Assembly (NCBI GenBank): GCA_963702935.1
Contig: OY969772.1
Coordinates: forward strand, 5,022,001 to 5,086,000
From: DAOTWA01 sp963702935
Lineage (GTDB): Bacteria; Chloroflexota; Anaerolineae; Anaerolineales; Anaerolineaceae
Direction: 5' to 3'
Length of the DNA stretch: 64,000 bases
Part shown: positions 1 through 9,493 of the stretch, piece by piece
Numbering within the stretch: the first letter of the stretch is position 1
How the letters are laid out: each line of letters starts with the position of its first letter
Position numbers and translations under genes: made by a program
The notes under the pieces: generated by a model
What the model saw: only the letters and a program-made list of their open reading frames with translations
Told to the model about the DNA's origin: nothing
The model's database searches: none

Positions 1-249
1 GATTAATATGGGGAATGGAAAGCTTCGTTGATAGCAACAAAGTCATTCGGGATTCGATAAAATCTTCTTCGTATGGGGTCACGAATGGGCTCATAGGAAA
101 ACTTCTCTAACGATTGCTTCACCTTCGTGTGGCAATGGCAGATTGAATCTGGGCCTTACGTGTCTATAACCTTATCAATTATAAGGGACTCCTCTAATTT
201 TATCATGGATTAGATTATCAAAAGATACTGCATCTTTCGTGCTTTCGTG

Positions 250-409
250 GTGTGCACGCACGAGTTGTCAGGCAGTTGGAAACTGCACCTACAAACTGCA
301 CGAAGCCGGCCTGCGCTGGCTAAAAACCAGTCGGCGAAGGCCGACTTCGTGTACTTCGTTGCAGCGATTTCAATCGCCTGAAAACGGCTGACAACTTTTG
401 CGTGCACAC
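250..409. repeat. palindromic multi-hairpin element (MITE- or REP-like)
   Basis: The outer arms 250-270 and 389-409 are 21-nt inverted repeats with only two mismatches (both contain GTGTGCACGC and, on the complementary side, TGACAACT). The 118 nt between them hold further hairpins: GCAGTTGGAAACTGC near 272, a GTCGGC/GCCGAC pair near 331-347, and GCGATTTCAATCGC near 364. The nested design suggests a non-autonomous mobile or structured RNA element. No coding potential is seen inside it. Confidence 0.6.
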
Positions 410-417
410 TCTTTCGT

Positions 418-440
418 GTGTCTATCCCAAAATTGGTCGG
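418..440. repeat. dispersed 23-nt repeat, copy 1
   Basis: This stretch, with core TCCCAAAATTGGT, matches 29966-29988 at 21 of 23 positions. Both copies lie in gene-free DNA. It could be the end of a lost insertion sequence, but no partner inverted repeat or transposase remnant is visible beside either copy. Confidence 0.4.
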
Positions 441-711
441 CGAATTTGGGAAATGGGTGGCAGGCAGCCTTCTCCCTTGCCTCAGCGATCAGATCAGGCC
501 ACGCTCACCGCAGCCAACATCAATCCACTTCTCAAATCGTTGACATTTAGAGAAAGGAAAACCGTTTCTCGGAAAGCTCGTTTTCCCAAGTATTCTTGAC
601 GGGTTTGATTGTCAATCCAGGATGTTAATCCTTCGAAGGGTAGCACTTCAAAAAAACGCGTTCGTGTATGGGTGAGGATTAGCCATGGAGATCTCTGATG
701 TTTATTATCAT

Positions 712-737
712 GCCAGGTCACTGGCTTTCAGCCTGGC
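712..737 (-). terminator. weak hairpin after the MBL gene
   Basis: A 6-bp stem (GCCAGG at 712-717, CCTGGC at 732-737) sits 11 nt past the stop of the leftmost minus-strand gene. There is no clear T-tract, so it may be an mRNA 3' end signal rather than an intrinsic terminator. Confidence 0.3.
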
Positions 738-748
738 GAGCATAATGC

Positions 749-1486
749 TCACACTTCATAAGAAGCGAATTCTTCAGCGCAATTCGTATTCGGGAAAATA
801 GACTTTGCCTCCGTCAGGAGGGCGTCGCGATTTTGCAAGTACCAAAAGTGAGTCAGCAGAAGGCGCTCCACGTCTGCTTGACCGGCGGCATTGGCTGCCT
901 TTCCAGCCGTCATGTGTGGCAGTGCCCCGGAAGGCAGAGATCCGTCGCCCGAAAGGGTGGCTTCACACAAAAACAGGTTTGCCCCTCGAGCTGCTTCCAC
1001 CAAATTGGGAGTCTCCAGGGTATCTCCTGAATAGACCAGTGTGTTAGTTCCAGCGCGTACGCGAATCGCATAGGCCTCGACGGAATGGCGCATAGGGACG
1101 AATGAAACACTAAAAAGCCCTAATTGAACATTCTGCCGCGCCACGATCGGGTGGCGCTCGAATACGTCCCCCTCATGCAATAGGGCGGCAATCTCCTCAG
1201 GAGCGTCCGGGAGGAAGAGGGGGATAGGCTTGAGTTGCTCACCCATTTCCACCCGCGTTTCCAGGCCATAGCGTAGCACCAGCAAGTCGGCCATGTGATC
1301 GAAATGCAAATGGGTGAGCAGGATCGCCGTGAGGGATTCGATGGGACACAACTCTTGCAGGCGGCTGAGAACGCCGTTGCCGCAATCTAACAGGAGACGG
1401 TCGTGTCCCTCTTCGACCAGGTAGCCGGAACATGCTCCACCCGGGCCCGGAAAAGAACCGTTGCAACCTAAGACAGTCAGTCGCAT
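749..1486 (-). CDS. MBL-fold metal-dependent hydrolase (RNase Z / cyclic-phosphodiesterase-like)
   Basis: The product is a cytoplasmic metallo-beta-lactamase-fold hydrolase of 245 residues. The start LTVLGCNGSFPGPGGACSGY is typical of the small RNase Z-like/phosphoribosyl cyclic phosphodiesterase branch, and the metal site THLHFDHMADL fits HxHxDH. Later ligands appear in MRHSVEAYA, YSGDT and LTHFW. I chose the ATG at 1486 because the conserved beta strand starts there; a TTG at 1507 would add seven unconserved residues and overlap the previous gene. It is the last gene of the GntR-led sugar operon, 10 nt after the DUF6259 gene. The substrate is unknown; members of this group cleave phosphodiester or sulfate esters, so action on a sugar derivative is only an inference. 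Confidence 0.8.
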   Translation of the reverse strand: MRLTVLGCNGSFPGPGGACSGYLVEEGHDRLLLDCGNGVLSRLQELCPIESLTAILLTHLHFDHMADLLVLRYGLETRVEMGEQLKPIPLFLPDAPEEIAALLHEGDVFERHPIVARQNVQLGLFSVSFVPMRHSVEAYAIRVRAGTNTLVYSGDTLETPNLVEAARGANLFLCEATLSGDGSLPSGALPHMTAGKAANAAGQADVERLLLTHFWYLQNRDALLTEAKSIFPNTNCAEEFASYEV

Positions 1487-1496
1487 CGCTTCAGGC

Positions 1497-3582
1497 TCAC
1501 TTCTCAAGCGTTAACAAGACATAGGAAAGGGTGTAGGCGGGTATAAAAATAGTGGCTCTATCGCCTTGAGAATGAACCAGGATTTGCTCTGGCACCCCAT
1601 CGATATTCTCGCTCTCTACGCGGAACGTGGCACGCTCCGGTGCACGAATTTCGAAGTATTCGCCCGACTTTTCTTCCCGATTCCCAACTACGTACAAATG
1701 ACGGCCGTCTTTCAGAAGCCAGTGGCTCACTCGAAGCCCCGGGCTGACGCATAGGATATCCTCTGTGTCCACATAGGTGCCATTCTTGATCAACGGCGTC
1801 AAGAGCCCGCGGAAAGGCACCGTCTTGCGCGCATATCCCAGTAAACCCTCATCTTCCGGGGCGAATTTTTCGAGTCCCAGCCAGAAGATGGCTCCCAGCA
1901 GCGTGGCCCGTTCCATATCTTTGTAGAAGCGCACCTTGCGAGCCTCACCGTCTAATTCGGTGATTGGGTTCACCATGTGCACCAGCGTGAACTCAGGAAA
2001 AGTGTATTTGTACAGGTTGAAAAACTCGTCGTAAGGGTCGCCGTTCCATATCAGGTTGCCCCAAATGTGAGGGCTGTAGATATCACCGCAGTTCTCGATC
2101 ATCAGATAGGTATCCGTATCGAGCTCTTTAAGGCGCTTGCGTAGTTCCGTCAATATGGTTACATAGCCATGGTTGAAATCGCCGATATCGGCGTGGCTGT
2201 GGCTCACGTCATAGCACGGCATGGGCTCAGCCGAGCCGAGCTGATCCAAGTAGATGCCCTTTGCCCCGTAAGCTTTCACCATCCAACAAGCGATGTCCAT
2301 TAAATATTTCTGCCATTCCCCATGGGCGGGGCAGGAAACCGAGAAATATCGTTCCCAATCGTAATGCTCCTGCCCGATTCCTCCCTTCTCATCCTTGATC
2401 GCCCAGCGGCTACCTTGCGTCTTGTAGTAAGGCGACGAAGTGTCAAAGATTCTGCGAGTTGATGTAAAAAGTGACGTGCCCGCCGGCGTTCCGGATATCC
2501 CGGCAGGCGTTAGCCAGGTCCATTGGGCTCCCCAGGTCCATGTCCGGCTGATATTCTGGATAATCTGTGTCGAAACCGCCCCGATTCCAGGAAGCAACGA
2601 AAATGTGCCGGGAGCCAAACGTCTTTTGCCCTTCCTCGTATACCCGCGGCAGTCGGCTATAAGTCTGGAGGACCTTGCCTTCTCGCTTTAGAGAATAACA
2701 CTTGGTGAGGGAAGACTCGTCTGCCAAAAAGGGAGGATTCGGTTGCACGCGCAGGTGCGGCATGATCCAGGCACGATAGCGCCGGGCGCCCCAATGCCAG
2801 TCTGCATCGCTGAGCGCCAGAACGTAGGGTTGAGAATCCCAGGTCTGACCGGGAAGAACGCGATGATATTTGCGAAAAGCAAAGCCCATCCAGGGGTCTT
2901 GCGGGCCTCCGGTTTCCACGCGCAGGCCAGTGACCAGAAAATCCTCGTCGTGCGAAGCGAAGTAGAGCCCCCCCGTAGGATCATAATAGTACATCCACAT
3001 CATCGAAGCCAGCCCGCAGTAATTGATCTCCCGGCTCCAAAGGTCGCCTTCCTTGCACGTTTCTGCCCTGGAAAAACCCGTGAAACGCGGGCTGGTATAT
3101 TCTCGAATGGGGGCCACGGTTTTCTCTCCGGCGTGATGCGGGTAGAGAATCACATCATCTTGCCAATCGTCGCCCAGGGAGATGCCACGCAAGTAAGGGA
3201 AAAGCGCTTCGACGATGTCCACATCGGTGGTGCGGTTTTCTAAACGCAATCGCCATACGCTTTCAGAACTTTCGCCTTCCAGTTGCACCCGGATGTCCGC
3301 CGAAACGGGCAGGCAATCACGCCCATTTGAAAGCTGGTCAAAATGGAGGTTGATTTCCTGCTTATCCCTGTCGCGTGTCTGCATGACACGCGGTATTCCA
3401 TAGGGAACGCAAACCTCTTTTTCCGTCTGCCCCTGGCGCAGGCAGGCGATCTGGCACAGCGGAGTAGGCACAGATTTCTTCACGATCTGCTCGCCGCATT
3501 TCCGGTTTTCTATTGACACGAACATAAGCTGCTGGCTGTCGAACGTCAGCCGCACCGACGGGTTTTCGAGCGTGTAGTCCAT
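1497..3582 (-). pseudogene. DUF6259-like putative glycosidase, split by one frameshift
   Basis: Two reading frames together encode one protein of about 694 residues. The N-terminal half (2443-3582) is a beta-sandwich-like region ending in HVTFYINS; the C-terminal half (from about 2450 down to 1497) continues RIFDTSSPYYKTQG and has TIM-barrel-like segments such as GAKGIYLDQLGS and YLMIENCGD. The layout (beta domain, barrel, small C-terminal beta domain) resembles DUF6259/GH-related proteins, probably an intracellular glycosidase. The break is at about 2450-2457, where removing one base restores the frame. The start at 3582 has a good AGGAGAGG site. It lies between a SIS protein (9 nt upstream) and an MBL hydrolase. 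The family call is from memory of its motifs; whether the break is real or a sequencing error cannot be told here. Confidence 0.6.
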
Positions 3583-3591
3583 ACCTCTCCT

Positions 3592-4338
3592 CTAATATCC
3601 GAGCTTCTCGTAACTCGCCAGAGCCTCAGCGTTATGCCACCCGGCTTCTGCCAGATGGTTGCTCATGTACACGTTCGGTCGTTTGCCATGCCGAAGGAGC
3701 AGCTCAACGATCTGCGCTTGCAGCGCCCAATTCAGATACGAGGCAGCTATTCCGGAGGCCGGACAGATGCCCAAACCCAACGCCTCTACCTCGACGAGCG
3801 TATCACCCAATGGGGCGCAATTATCTAGCACTTCGTCGCATGCTTCGAAGAGGCGCTTCCCGCTGGGATGCAGGGATTTCAGCGCCCTGGAATATTCCAC
3901 AGAGGTCAAACCGATAGTACGAACATCCTGTCTGCGCGCTTCGAGTGCAATGCCTACAGGCAGGATATTGATTCCCGAAACGGAGCCTATCAAAAGTACA
4001 TCCCCCGAGACGATCTGGCTTTTATTTAGAATATATTCCGGCAGCCCTTCGATCGAATCGAGGTAACGCTTAGGCTTCCCGGTCGCTCGCTCGCGCGGCC
4101 TTACCTGGTTCTCCACGCTAACACTGACTGAAACGGGGCGTACCGCCATCAGCCCCCCGGAGCGGCCGACTGCTTCGTACATCAGCATGTGTCCCGTGTC
4201 CAGCACGTGAAAGGCGCCATCCTTGAGTAAGGATTTAACGACCAGTGCAGCGCAGCGCGAAATCGCATCCTTCTGAGTGGATTCGATCTTTACCAAGACC
4301 TCTCGCATGGCCTCGAAATACTTCTCTTGCAACATCAT
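3592..4338 (-). CDS. SIS-domain phosphosugar isomerase/binding protein
   Basis: A 248-residue single SIS domain protein, cytoplasmic, expected to bind or isomerise a phosphorylated (amino) sugar. The SIS features are HVLDTGHMLMYEAVGRSGGL near residue 45 and DVLLIGSVSGINILPVGIALEAR near 120. The start is the ATGATG at 4335-4338, preceded by an AGGAG site; the open frame runs on upstream but that part overlaps the kinase gene and is not conserved-looking. Its start overlaps the kinase stop (ATGA), which implies translational coupling. It is a paralogue of the SIS protein on the other side of the kinase (5333-6074), sharing TGHxxM, VVSNSGIN/LIGSVSGIN and VVDNC/VLDNC-type motifs, so the two may act on successive phosphosugars or form a heteromer. 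Confidence 0.8.
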   Translation of the reverse strand: MMLQEKYFEAMREVLVKIESTQKDAISRCAALVVKSLLKDGAFHVLDTGHMLMYEAVGRSGGLMAVRPVSVSVSVENQVRPRERATGKPKRYLDSIEGLPEYILNKSQIVSGDVLLIGSVSGINILPVGIALEARRQDVRTIGLTSVEYSRALKSLHPSGKRLFEACDEVLDNCAPLGDTLVEVEALGLGICPASGIAASYLNWALQAQIVELLLRHGKRPNVYMSNHLAEAGWHNAEALASYEKLGY

Positions 4339-5336
4339 ATCGTTAGATCTCCTGATAGAAGATTGTGCTCGCAGTAACCGGCATCGAGTTGTTCGAGCAG
4401 GCTGGCAGACAGCGGCTGCCCGCCAGCCCGGTACGCTATTAGAAGTGCTCCTACCGCTGGGGAAAAGCGTGCGGGCTTCACCGGAAAGCCGGCACCGATC
4501 TCTTCGTGGATTTGTTCGCGAAACGGCGTCCACAAGAACTCGCCCAGGTTGGCCACCCCACCGCTGAGAGCCACCTGACCCTCTCCCGGGTTGAATTGCA
4601 TACGGCGGGCCACCCACACCGCCATTTCAGCCAGGTTCTGCCCGGCCTGGCGAATAATTCTTCGGGCCACTTCATCCCCTATCTGAGCGGCCTGAAGCAC
4701 GAGGGGCGTCAAAGAACTGATCTCATGCTGGTACGATCCAGAACGGTAGATGCGGGGACGCAATTCGACACTTTCATGAATACTAAAATGATGAAAAATA
4801 AGCCTGGTGAGGAGGGTTGGCTCCCCACGCTCTTCTGCCGCAGAAATCACCGCCCGGAGCGCGTCCTTCCCAATGGCATAACCGCTGCCTTCATCCCCCA
4901 GGAGTGGGCCCCATCCGCCTAACGAAACGCTCGTTCCCTGAGAATCGATTCCCATGGCAAAGGAGCCTGTTCCAGCCAGCACCACGATTCCAATGGAACC
5001 GCCCAGCGCTCCATAGAAGGTGCTCAGATCGTCGCCGCTTATTTCGAAGATTGAATCAGGCAGGCTCAGCGCATCAGACAGATCCGCCTGCGTGACTTCG
5101 CTCGGAAAGCCCGGAACGCACACTGCCACGCTACGAATTGCCACGCTACCAGTACGCTGCATTGCCGAACGGACCGCCTGGACTACGGCTTCCAGGGCCG
5201 CCTTCCGCCCGACAAACAGTGGGTTTGAAGGGCCGTGTATTCCCTTTCCAAGGATCTTTCCGCGTTGATCTGCCGCCAGAACCTCGGTTTTCGTTCCCCC
5301 ACCATCGACACCTAGATAGATGCCTTCCGCGATCAT
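4335..5336 (-). CDS. BadF/BadG/BcrA/BcrD-type sugar kinase (N-acetylglucosamine kinase-like)
   Basis: A 333-residue ATPase of the ASKHA fold. The phosphate-1 motif YLGVDGGGTKTEVLAAD is at the N-terminus, the second phosphate motif GIVVLAGTGSFAMGID is near residue 115, and GGWGPLLGDEGSGYAIGKDALR is the diagnostic sequence of GlcNAc/glucosamine kinases of this family; an adenosine-binding VALSGGVANLGE lies near 255. The likely reaction is ATP-dependent phosphorylation of an imported amino sugar or related hexose. ATG at 5336 overlaps the upstream SIS stop (ATGA), and its own stop overlaps the next SIS start, so three genes are translationally coupled. The exact sugar cannot be read from sequence. 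Confidence 0.85.
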   Translation of the reverse strand: MIAEGIYLGVDGGGTKTEVLAADQRGKILGKGIHGPSNPLFVGRKAALEAVVQAVRSAMQRTGSVAIRSVAVCVPGFPSEVTQADLSDALSLPDSIFEISGDDLSTFYGALGGSIGIVVLAGTGSFAMGIDSQGTSVSLGGWGPLLGDEGSGYAIGKDALRAVISAAEERGEPTLLTRLIFHHFSIHESVELRPRIYRSGSYQHEISSLTPLVLQAAQIGDEVARRIIRQAGQNLAEMAVWVARRMQFNPGEGQVALSGGVANLGEFLWTPFREQIHEEIGAGFPVKPARFSPAVGALLIAYRAGGQPLSASLLEQLDAGYCEHNLLSGDLTI

Positions 5337-6074
5337 AAAGCGCGAATCCTGTTCCGGTACTTCTGGATCAGTTCTTCATTCCAGGCATCTCCCCCTGGCA
5401 CGTTTGCGCTGGCAAATATGGGGGGAATTTTGCCCTCCTCATGGTATTCCAGCGCCACCTCAAAGACCAGCCTTTGGATAATGTAAGCCCCCACGACGGT
5501 AGAGAGCGCCGATACGCGCTGACCAGTATGGTCGATCTCGATGGCCGCATCAGAATCCTGAATGCAATTATCGACCACCACCTCTGCCACGTCCATTAAC
5601 TTCTTCCCGCTCGCCGTGCGAGCCGGGAGCTGACTTCGAAATATGCCTGGAAGTAATAGCGATTACTTTCAGGCACTTCTCCCTGGCGAGCTCAGCCATC
5701 TCCACCGGCACAGGGTTAATGCCCGAGTTCGAAACCACAATCAATGGCTCATTCGGCTTAACCTCAACTCCCTCAAAGATGCCACGTGCATAACCCGGGG
5801 TACGCTCGAATTGGGTGCTCCTCTGGGCGCCCTGGTGCAACATCGTACCGGGGTCGAAGATCGGATTGACCGGCACCAACCCACCCGCGCGGTAAAACAT
5901 CTCCTCTACCATCATGTGGGAATGGCCTGTTGAAAAAACGTGCAGAACGCCCCCCTGTTCAATGGCTGCTTTTATGATCCCGGCAGCCTGTTGAATAGCG
6001 GGCACCTGGGTCTCTTCGATGGCGGACAAAGTCTTCACTACGATATTATAGTAATCCCTGCTATGCATATCCAC
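5333..6074 (-). pseudogene. SIS-domain phosphosugar protein, split by one frameshift
   Basis: Two frames join into one protein of about 246 residues. The first part has HVFSTGHSHMMVEEMFYRAGGL and PLIVVSNSGINPVPVEMA, and the second part continues DVAEVVVDNCIQDSDAAIEI to the stop. The break is in the run CCGGG at about 5622-5626: dropping one base gives SKSAPARTASGKKLMDVAE, which matches the expected family pattern. Start is GTG 6074 or ATG 6068. It follows the ABC binding-protein gene and couples to the kinase by an ATGA overlap. Function as for the paralogue at 3592-4338: binding or isomerising a phosphosugar made by the kinase. Confidence 0.7.
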
Positions 6075-6095
6075 CGGCTTTCTTTGACGAGGAAA

Positions 6096-6128
6096 GGCCG
6101 GCGAACCGGGTGAACCGATCCACCGGCC
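6096..6128 (-). terminator. hairpin after the binding-protein gene
   Basis: The stem GGCCGG (6096-6101) / CCGGCC (6123-6128) with an inner GGTT/AACC pairing begins 27 nt past the binding-protein stop. It is followed by a short pyrimidine stretch on the minus strand, not a long T-tract. It probably stabilises the upstream mRNA end or reduces read-through into the enzyme genes. Confidence 0.45.
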
Positions 6129-6154
6129 AGTTCTTCAAGAGAATTCGTTGCAGT

Positions 6155-7525
6155 TTAAGGCTGCTTGCCGGCCAGGATGTCGTTACCGGTCTTTTCGACG
6201 TTGGCAACTGCCTGTTCCACAGTTTCCTGTCCCAGCCACATCAGGCTGAATTCCTTTTCAACCAGGTTGAAGAAATCCACGCCATAGAGCGGGGTGGGGA
6301 AGGGTTCAGCATACTCCAAAGCATCGAAGAAATAGTGGTTATCTTCCCGCGTAGCCAGGAACGCCGAAGTGTCTACGTTCTTATTGGCAGGCATTCCCAT
6401 GTTGTCGTCCAACACGATCTGCTGGCCCTCCTTGCTGGCGAAGAACTGCATTACCCGCCAGGAGAGGTCAGGGTTTTTCGCGCCCTTAGGAATCGCCCAG
6501 GCATTCACGAAGGATGTGTCCATCTGGCGCTTGCCAGTCGGCAAGGGGCGGATGACGTATTCCACGTTATTTGTGTTGAATGTGGACATCCAGGCAACCC
6601 CGCCCACCAGCATGGCCACTTTACCAGCGACAAAGGGCGCGGTATCGTCTGTGCCAAATTGTTGCGCCTGGCTCTCGGTGGGAACGGACTTATCCTTGAT
6701 GATGAGATCCTGCAAGAATTGCAGGGCTTCGATAGTTTCAGGCTTGCTCAATTCGCTCTGCGTGCCATCTGCGCTGACCAGACCGCCGTCATTCTGGCGC
6801 AGAAATTGATAGAAGCCATCATTCCATTTGGGGAAGTAGAAACCCCACTGCGTCGGCTGGCCATTGGCATCCACCACAGTCAATTTTTTGGCCAGCTCGC
6901 GGAAATCGTTCCAGGTCCAGTTGTCGGCAGGATAATCGGCGTTAACGGCCTCGAACATCGCCTTGTTGAGGTACATCACCTGGCTGGTGGTCGACCGCGG
7001 AACCGCGTACAGGCTGCCGTTATAAGTCAAAGCCTGAAGCACGGAAGGATACAACTCGTCTTTCATCTCAGCGGTGTAATACTGGTCCAGGTTTAGAACT
7101 GCGCCGCGATCGGCGAACATAGGCAGCTTATCCATGGCCAGCATGATCACGTCGGGTACATCGCCGCCGCCGGCAATGGTGGTGAGCATCTTATCCGCGT
7201 AGGCTTGGGACGCGGTCTGGATGAACTCGAGTTCGATATCCGGGTTTTGGGCTTCAAAGGCCGTCTTCAAATCTTGCAAGGAGGGCGATTGAGTGAAATC
7301 CCACCAGGAGCCAACCGTTACCTTCGTCTTAGCCACCGGTTGAGCCTGCGTGGGGTTTTCAACAGGAGCTGCCGTAGCCGGAGCGGAGGTAGGAGACTGG
7401 ACATCCGTTGCAGCGGGCAGGTCAGGAGCGGTGGTAGCAGTTGCTGCCGGGCCACAGCCAGCCAATAACAATGCCAAAACGAGTGTTCCCAGAAGTACTT
7501 TTTGAAGCATGAGTTTACCTTTCAT
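6155..7525 (-). CDS. extracellular solute-binding lipoprotein of a sugar ABC importer (family 1)
   Basis: A 456-residue MalE/UgpB-type binding protein. The signal peptide KVLLGTLVLALLLAGCG ends in a lipobox, followed by a Thr/Ala/Pro/Gln-rich linker to about residue 60, as is common in Anaerolineae; the mature protein begins KTKVTVGSWWDFTQSPSL. Expected to sit lipid-anchored outside the membrane and deliver an oligosaccharide or sugar to the two permeases encoded upstream. I chose ATG 7525 because AGGAG precedes it by five bases; upstream codons add an unlikely pre-leader. No ATPase gene occurs in this operon, so the importer probably uses a shared MsmK/MalK-type ATPase encoded elsewhere. Confidence 0.88.
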   Translation of the reverse strand: MKGKLMLQKVLLGTLVLALLLAGCGPAATATTAPDLPAATDVQSPTSAPATAAPVENPTQAQPVAKTKVTVGSWWDFTQSPSLQDLKTAFEAQNPDIELEFIQTASQAYADKMLTTIAGGGDVPDVIMLAMDKLPMFADRGAVLNLDQYYTAEMKDELYPSVLQALTYNGSLYAVPRSTTSQVMYLNKAMFEAVNADYPADNWTWNDFRELAKKLTVVDANGQPTQWGFYFPKWNDGFYQFLRQNDGGLVSADGTQSELSKPETIEALQFLQDLIIKDKSVPTESQAQQFGTDDTAPFVAGKVAMLVGGVAWMSTFNTNNVEYVIRPLPTGKRQMDTSFVNAWAIPKGAKNPDLSWRVMQFFASKEGQQIVLDDNMGMPANKNVDTSAFLATREDNHYFFDALEYAEPFPTPLYGVDFFNLVEKEFSLMWLGQETVEQAVANVEKTGNDILAGKQP

Positions 7526-7665
7526 TTCTTCTCCTTTGCTTGATGTAGACTTACGCAATTGGCTTCAAGAATTCTGCATGGGCCGCGAAATGAAATTCTT
7601 TTCCCCGCACCTCCTTTTATTGCCTGAGAGAATTGGGCCAGCCTTCGGGACGGCTGTACAGAAAT

Positions 7666-8523
7666 CTATTGTCCGGTAAGGCCAGAAGTCAGCATACCGT
7701 TGACGAAATAGCGTTGGAAGATCAGGAACACGACGATAAGCGGCAAGATAGATAATGTAGCACCCGCCAGAAGCGTTCCCCAACTGGTGTTGATGTTTCC
7801 TTGGAAATAGGAGAGGCCTACCTGGATGGGCATTTTGTTGTAATCATTGATCACAACCAACGGCCATAAAAAGCTATTCCATTGATCTTTGAAAGAGATG
7901 ATGGCAATCGTTGCCAACGCAGGCGCGGAATTGGGGATCAGCACACGGCGTAAGATGCCCAGGCGTGAACACCCGTCAATGATGGCAGCCTCCTCCAGCT
8001 CACGAGGGAAGCCCAGGAAGAATTGCCGCATGAAAAACATATTGAATACTGTCGCGCTCCCAAAAATCGGCGGGATGAGCAGGGCCGTATAGCTATTGAT
8101 CCACCCCAGAAAACGGACAATCGCATAATTAGGGATCAGCGTGATGTGCCCCGGCACCATCATGACGCCCAGCAAAGCGAAGAAGATAAAATCCCGGCCT
8201 TTGAAGCGCAGCCTGGCAAAAGAATAAGCCGCCAGACAACTGATGACGATTGAAAAGAAGGGCACCACCGTAGAGATCAGGATGGTGTTCAAGATAAATC
8301 TGCCAAACGGAACGTTAGTCATCGCCCGATCGTAATTCGACGTAATAAACGGGTTCGGAACGAGATCGAGCGGGTTTCCGTTATAGATTTGGCGGTCGGT
8401 CTTAAAAGACGCAGTCAGGCTCCAGATGTATGGATAAATCGTGGTCAACGCCATTCCAATTAAGAGAACGTAGAGGAGAACCTTCCCGGCGATCTTCGTG
8501 CTTCTATAATGAGTATTTCTCAT
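7666..8523 (-). CDS. carbohydrate ABC transporter permease (MalG type)
   Basis: A 285-residue integral membrane protein with about six hydrophobic segments. The first is VLLYVLLIGMALTTIYPYIW, followed by the extracellular loop typical of MalG (TDRQIYNGNPLDLVP). The EAA loop that contacts the ATPase is EEAAIIDGCSRLGILRRVLIP near residue 190. It forms the inner-membrane channel with the permease at 8548-9447. The C-terminus FQRYFVNGMLTSGLTGQ is typical of the family. The 107-nt gap to the binding-protein gene is larger than elsewhere in the operon. Confidence 0.9.
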   Translation of the reverse strand: MRNTHYRSTKIAGKVLLYVLLIGMALTTIYPYIWSLTASFKTDRQIYNGNPLDLVPNPFITSNYDRAMTNVPFGRFILNTILISTVVPFFSIVISCLAAYSFARLRFKGRDFIFFALLGVMMVPGHITLIPNYAIVRFLGWINSYTALLIPPIFGSATVFNMFFMRQFFLGFPRELEEAAIIDGCSRLGILRRVLIPNSAPALATIAIISFKDQWNSFLWPLVVINDYNKMPIQVGLSYFQGNINTSWGTLLAGATLSILPLIVVFLIFQRYFVNGMLTSGLTGQ

Positions 8524-8547
8524 TGGAATCGTCCTTGAAAACTATAC

Positions 8548-9447
8548 TCAGGCGACAATCTCGCCGCGCTTTTTGCGCAAAAGGAATTGGGCCAACGTTA
8601 CTAAAAACAGGATCAGGAAAAGCACCCAGGCCATCGCAGCAGCGTACCCCATTTTAGGGGGTGAAGATTGAAAGGCCCGCGTGTAGATGTAATAAAGCAA
8701 CGTGTTGGTTGCCCCTCCAGGGTTTCCCTTGGTCATGACGTAGATTGCCTCGAAAATGTTGAAAGATTCGATCGTCAGCAGCGTTGTAACGAAGAACGTC
8801 GTGTTAGAAAGTAGCGGAACGGTGATGTACCAGATCTTCCCCCAGGAAGAAGCCCCATCCAGCTCGGCGGCTTCATACAACTCATTGGGGATCGATTGAA
8901 GCCCGGCCAAATACATAATCATGTAATAGCCGCCGATTTGCCAGAGGCGCATGATCAATAAAGCGGGTTTAGCCCAAAGCGTGCTTTCCAGCCAGCGGGG
9001 CGGATTGACGATCCCTATCGTATGCAAGATACTGTTGATCACGCCGATATCCGGATTGAAAATCCACAGCCAGACCATGCCGACGGCAATGGTGGAGGTT
9101 ATCGAGGGGAGGTAAAAAGAAGAGCGGAAGAAGGACAATCCCTTTATCTTGCGATTCAGGAGAATTGCCAGAGCCATGGACAGGGCGATTCCCAGTGGAA
9201 CCATCGTGACAACGAAGAAGAGCGTATTCGAGAAGCTCTGGGCAAAATCTGCATCCTTGAGGATGTAAGCATAATTGGTGAAGCCGGTAAACTTGGGAGG
9301 TGTGAGCAGATCCCAGCGGGTGAGCGAGATGTAGAACGAGTAAATAATGGCCCCATAAGTAAAGACGCACACACCTATAAGCAACGGCAGGATAAACAGC
9401 CAACCTTCAATGGCTTCCCGTGTTGCCGCATTCATCCTCCTCCCCAT
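8548..9447 (-). CDS. sugar ABC transporter permease (MalF/UgpA type)
   Basis: A 299-residue membrane permease: first segment GWLFILPLLIGVCVFTYGAIIYSFYISL, EAA loop ELYEAAELDGASSWGKIWYITVPL near residue 190, and a last segment ending FLLRKKRGEIVA. It pairs with the MalG-type protein 24 nt downstream to form the transport channel. It is the first gene after the GntR regulator. ATG 9447 has an AAGGA site; an in-frame ATG at 9435 has GGGAGGAGG directly before it and could also be used. Confidence 0.9.
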   Translation of the reverse strand: MGRRMNAATREAIEGWLFILPLLIGVCVFTYGAIIYSFYISLTRWDLLTPPKFTGFTNYAYILKDADFAQSFSNTLFFVVTMVPLGIALSMALAILLNRKIKGLSFFRSSFYLPSITSTIAVGMVWLWIFNPDIGVINSILHTIGIVNPPRWLESTLWAKPALLIMRLWQIGGYYMIMYLAGLQSIPNELYEAAELDGASSWGKIWYITVPLLSNTTFFVTTLLTIESFNIFEAIYVMTKGNPGGATNTLLYYIYTRAFQSSPPKMGYAAAMAWVLFLILFLVTLAQFLLRKKRGEIVA

Positions 9448-9493
9448 GCTCGCTTCCTTTCTTCAGCTTTTTTGCTCTATTGGATTGTGTGGG

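Larger units (their letters stand above)
1..748. other. intergenic left edge, no gene seen
   Basis: I see no credible gene here. The open stretches are all under 80 codons, overlap one another on both strands and lack a convincing ribosome binding site. The region does contain a 160-bp palindromic element (250-409), one copy of a 23-nt sequence that recurs near 29966 (at 418-440), and a small hairpin just past the end of the MBL-fold hydrolase gene (712-737). Confidence 0.6.

Noticed and set aside
1497..3582. Programmed ribosomal frameshifting as the cause of the split genes
   Set aside because: The sites share no slippery heptamer, needed shifts differ in direction between genes, and the affected genes are unrelated; indels explain them better.
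6110..7096. Plus-strand open frame of 328 codons
   Set aside because: It lies fully opposite the binding-protein gene 6155-7525, has no ribosome binding site and its protein shows no family features; it is a shadow of the real gene.
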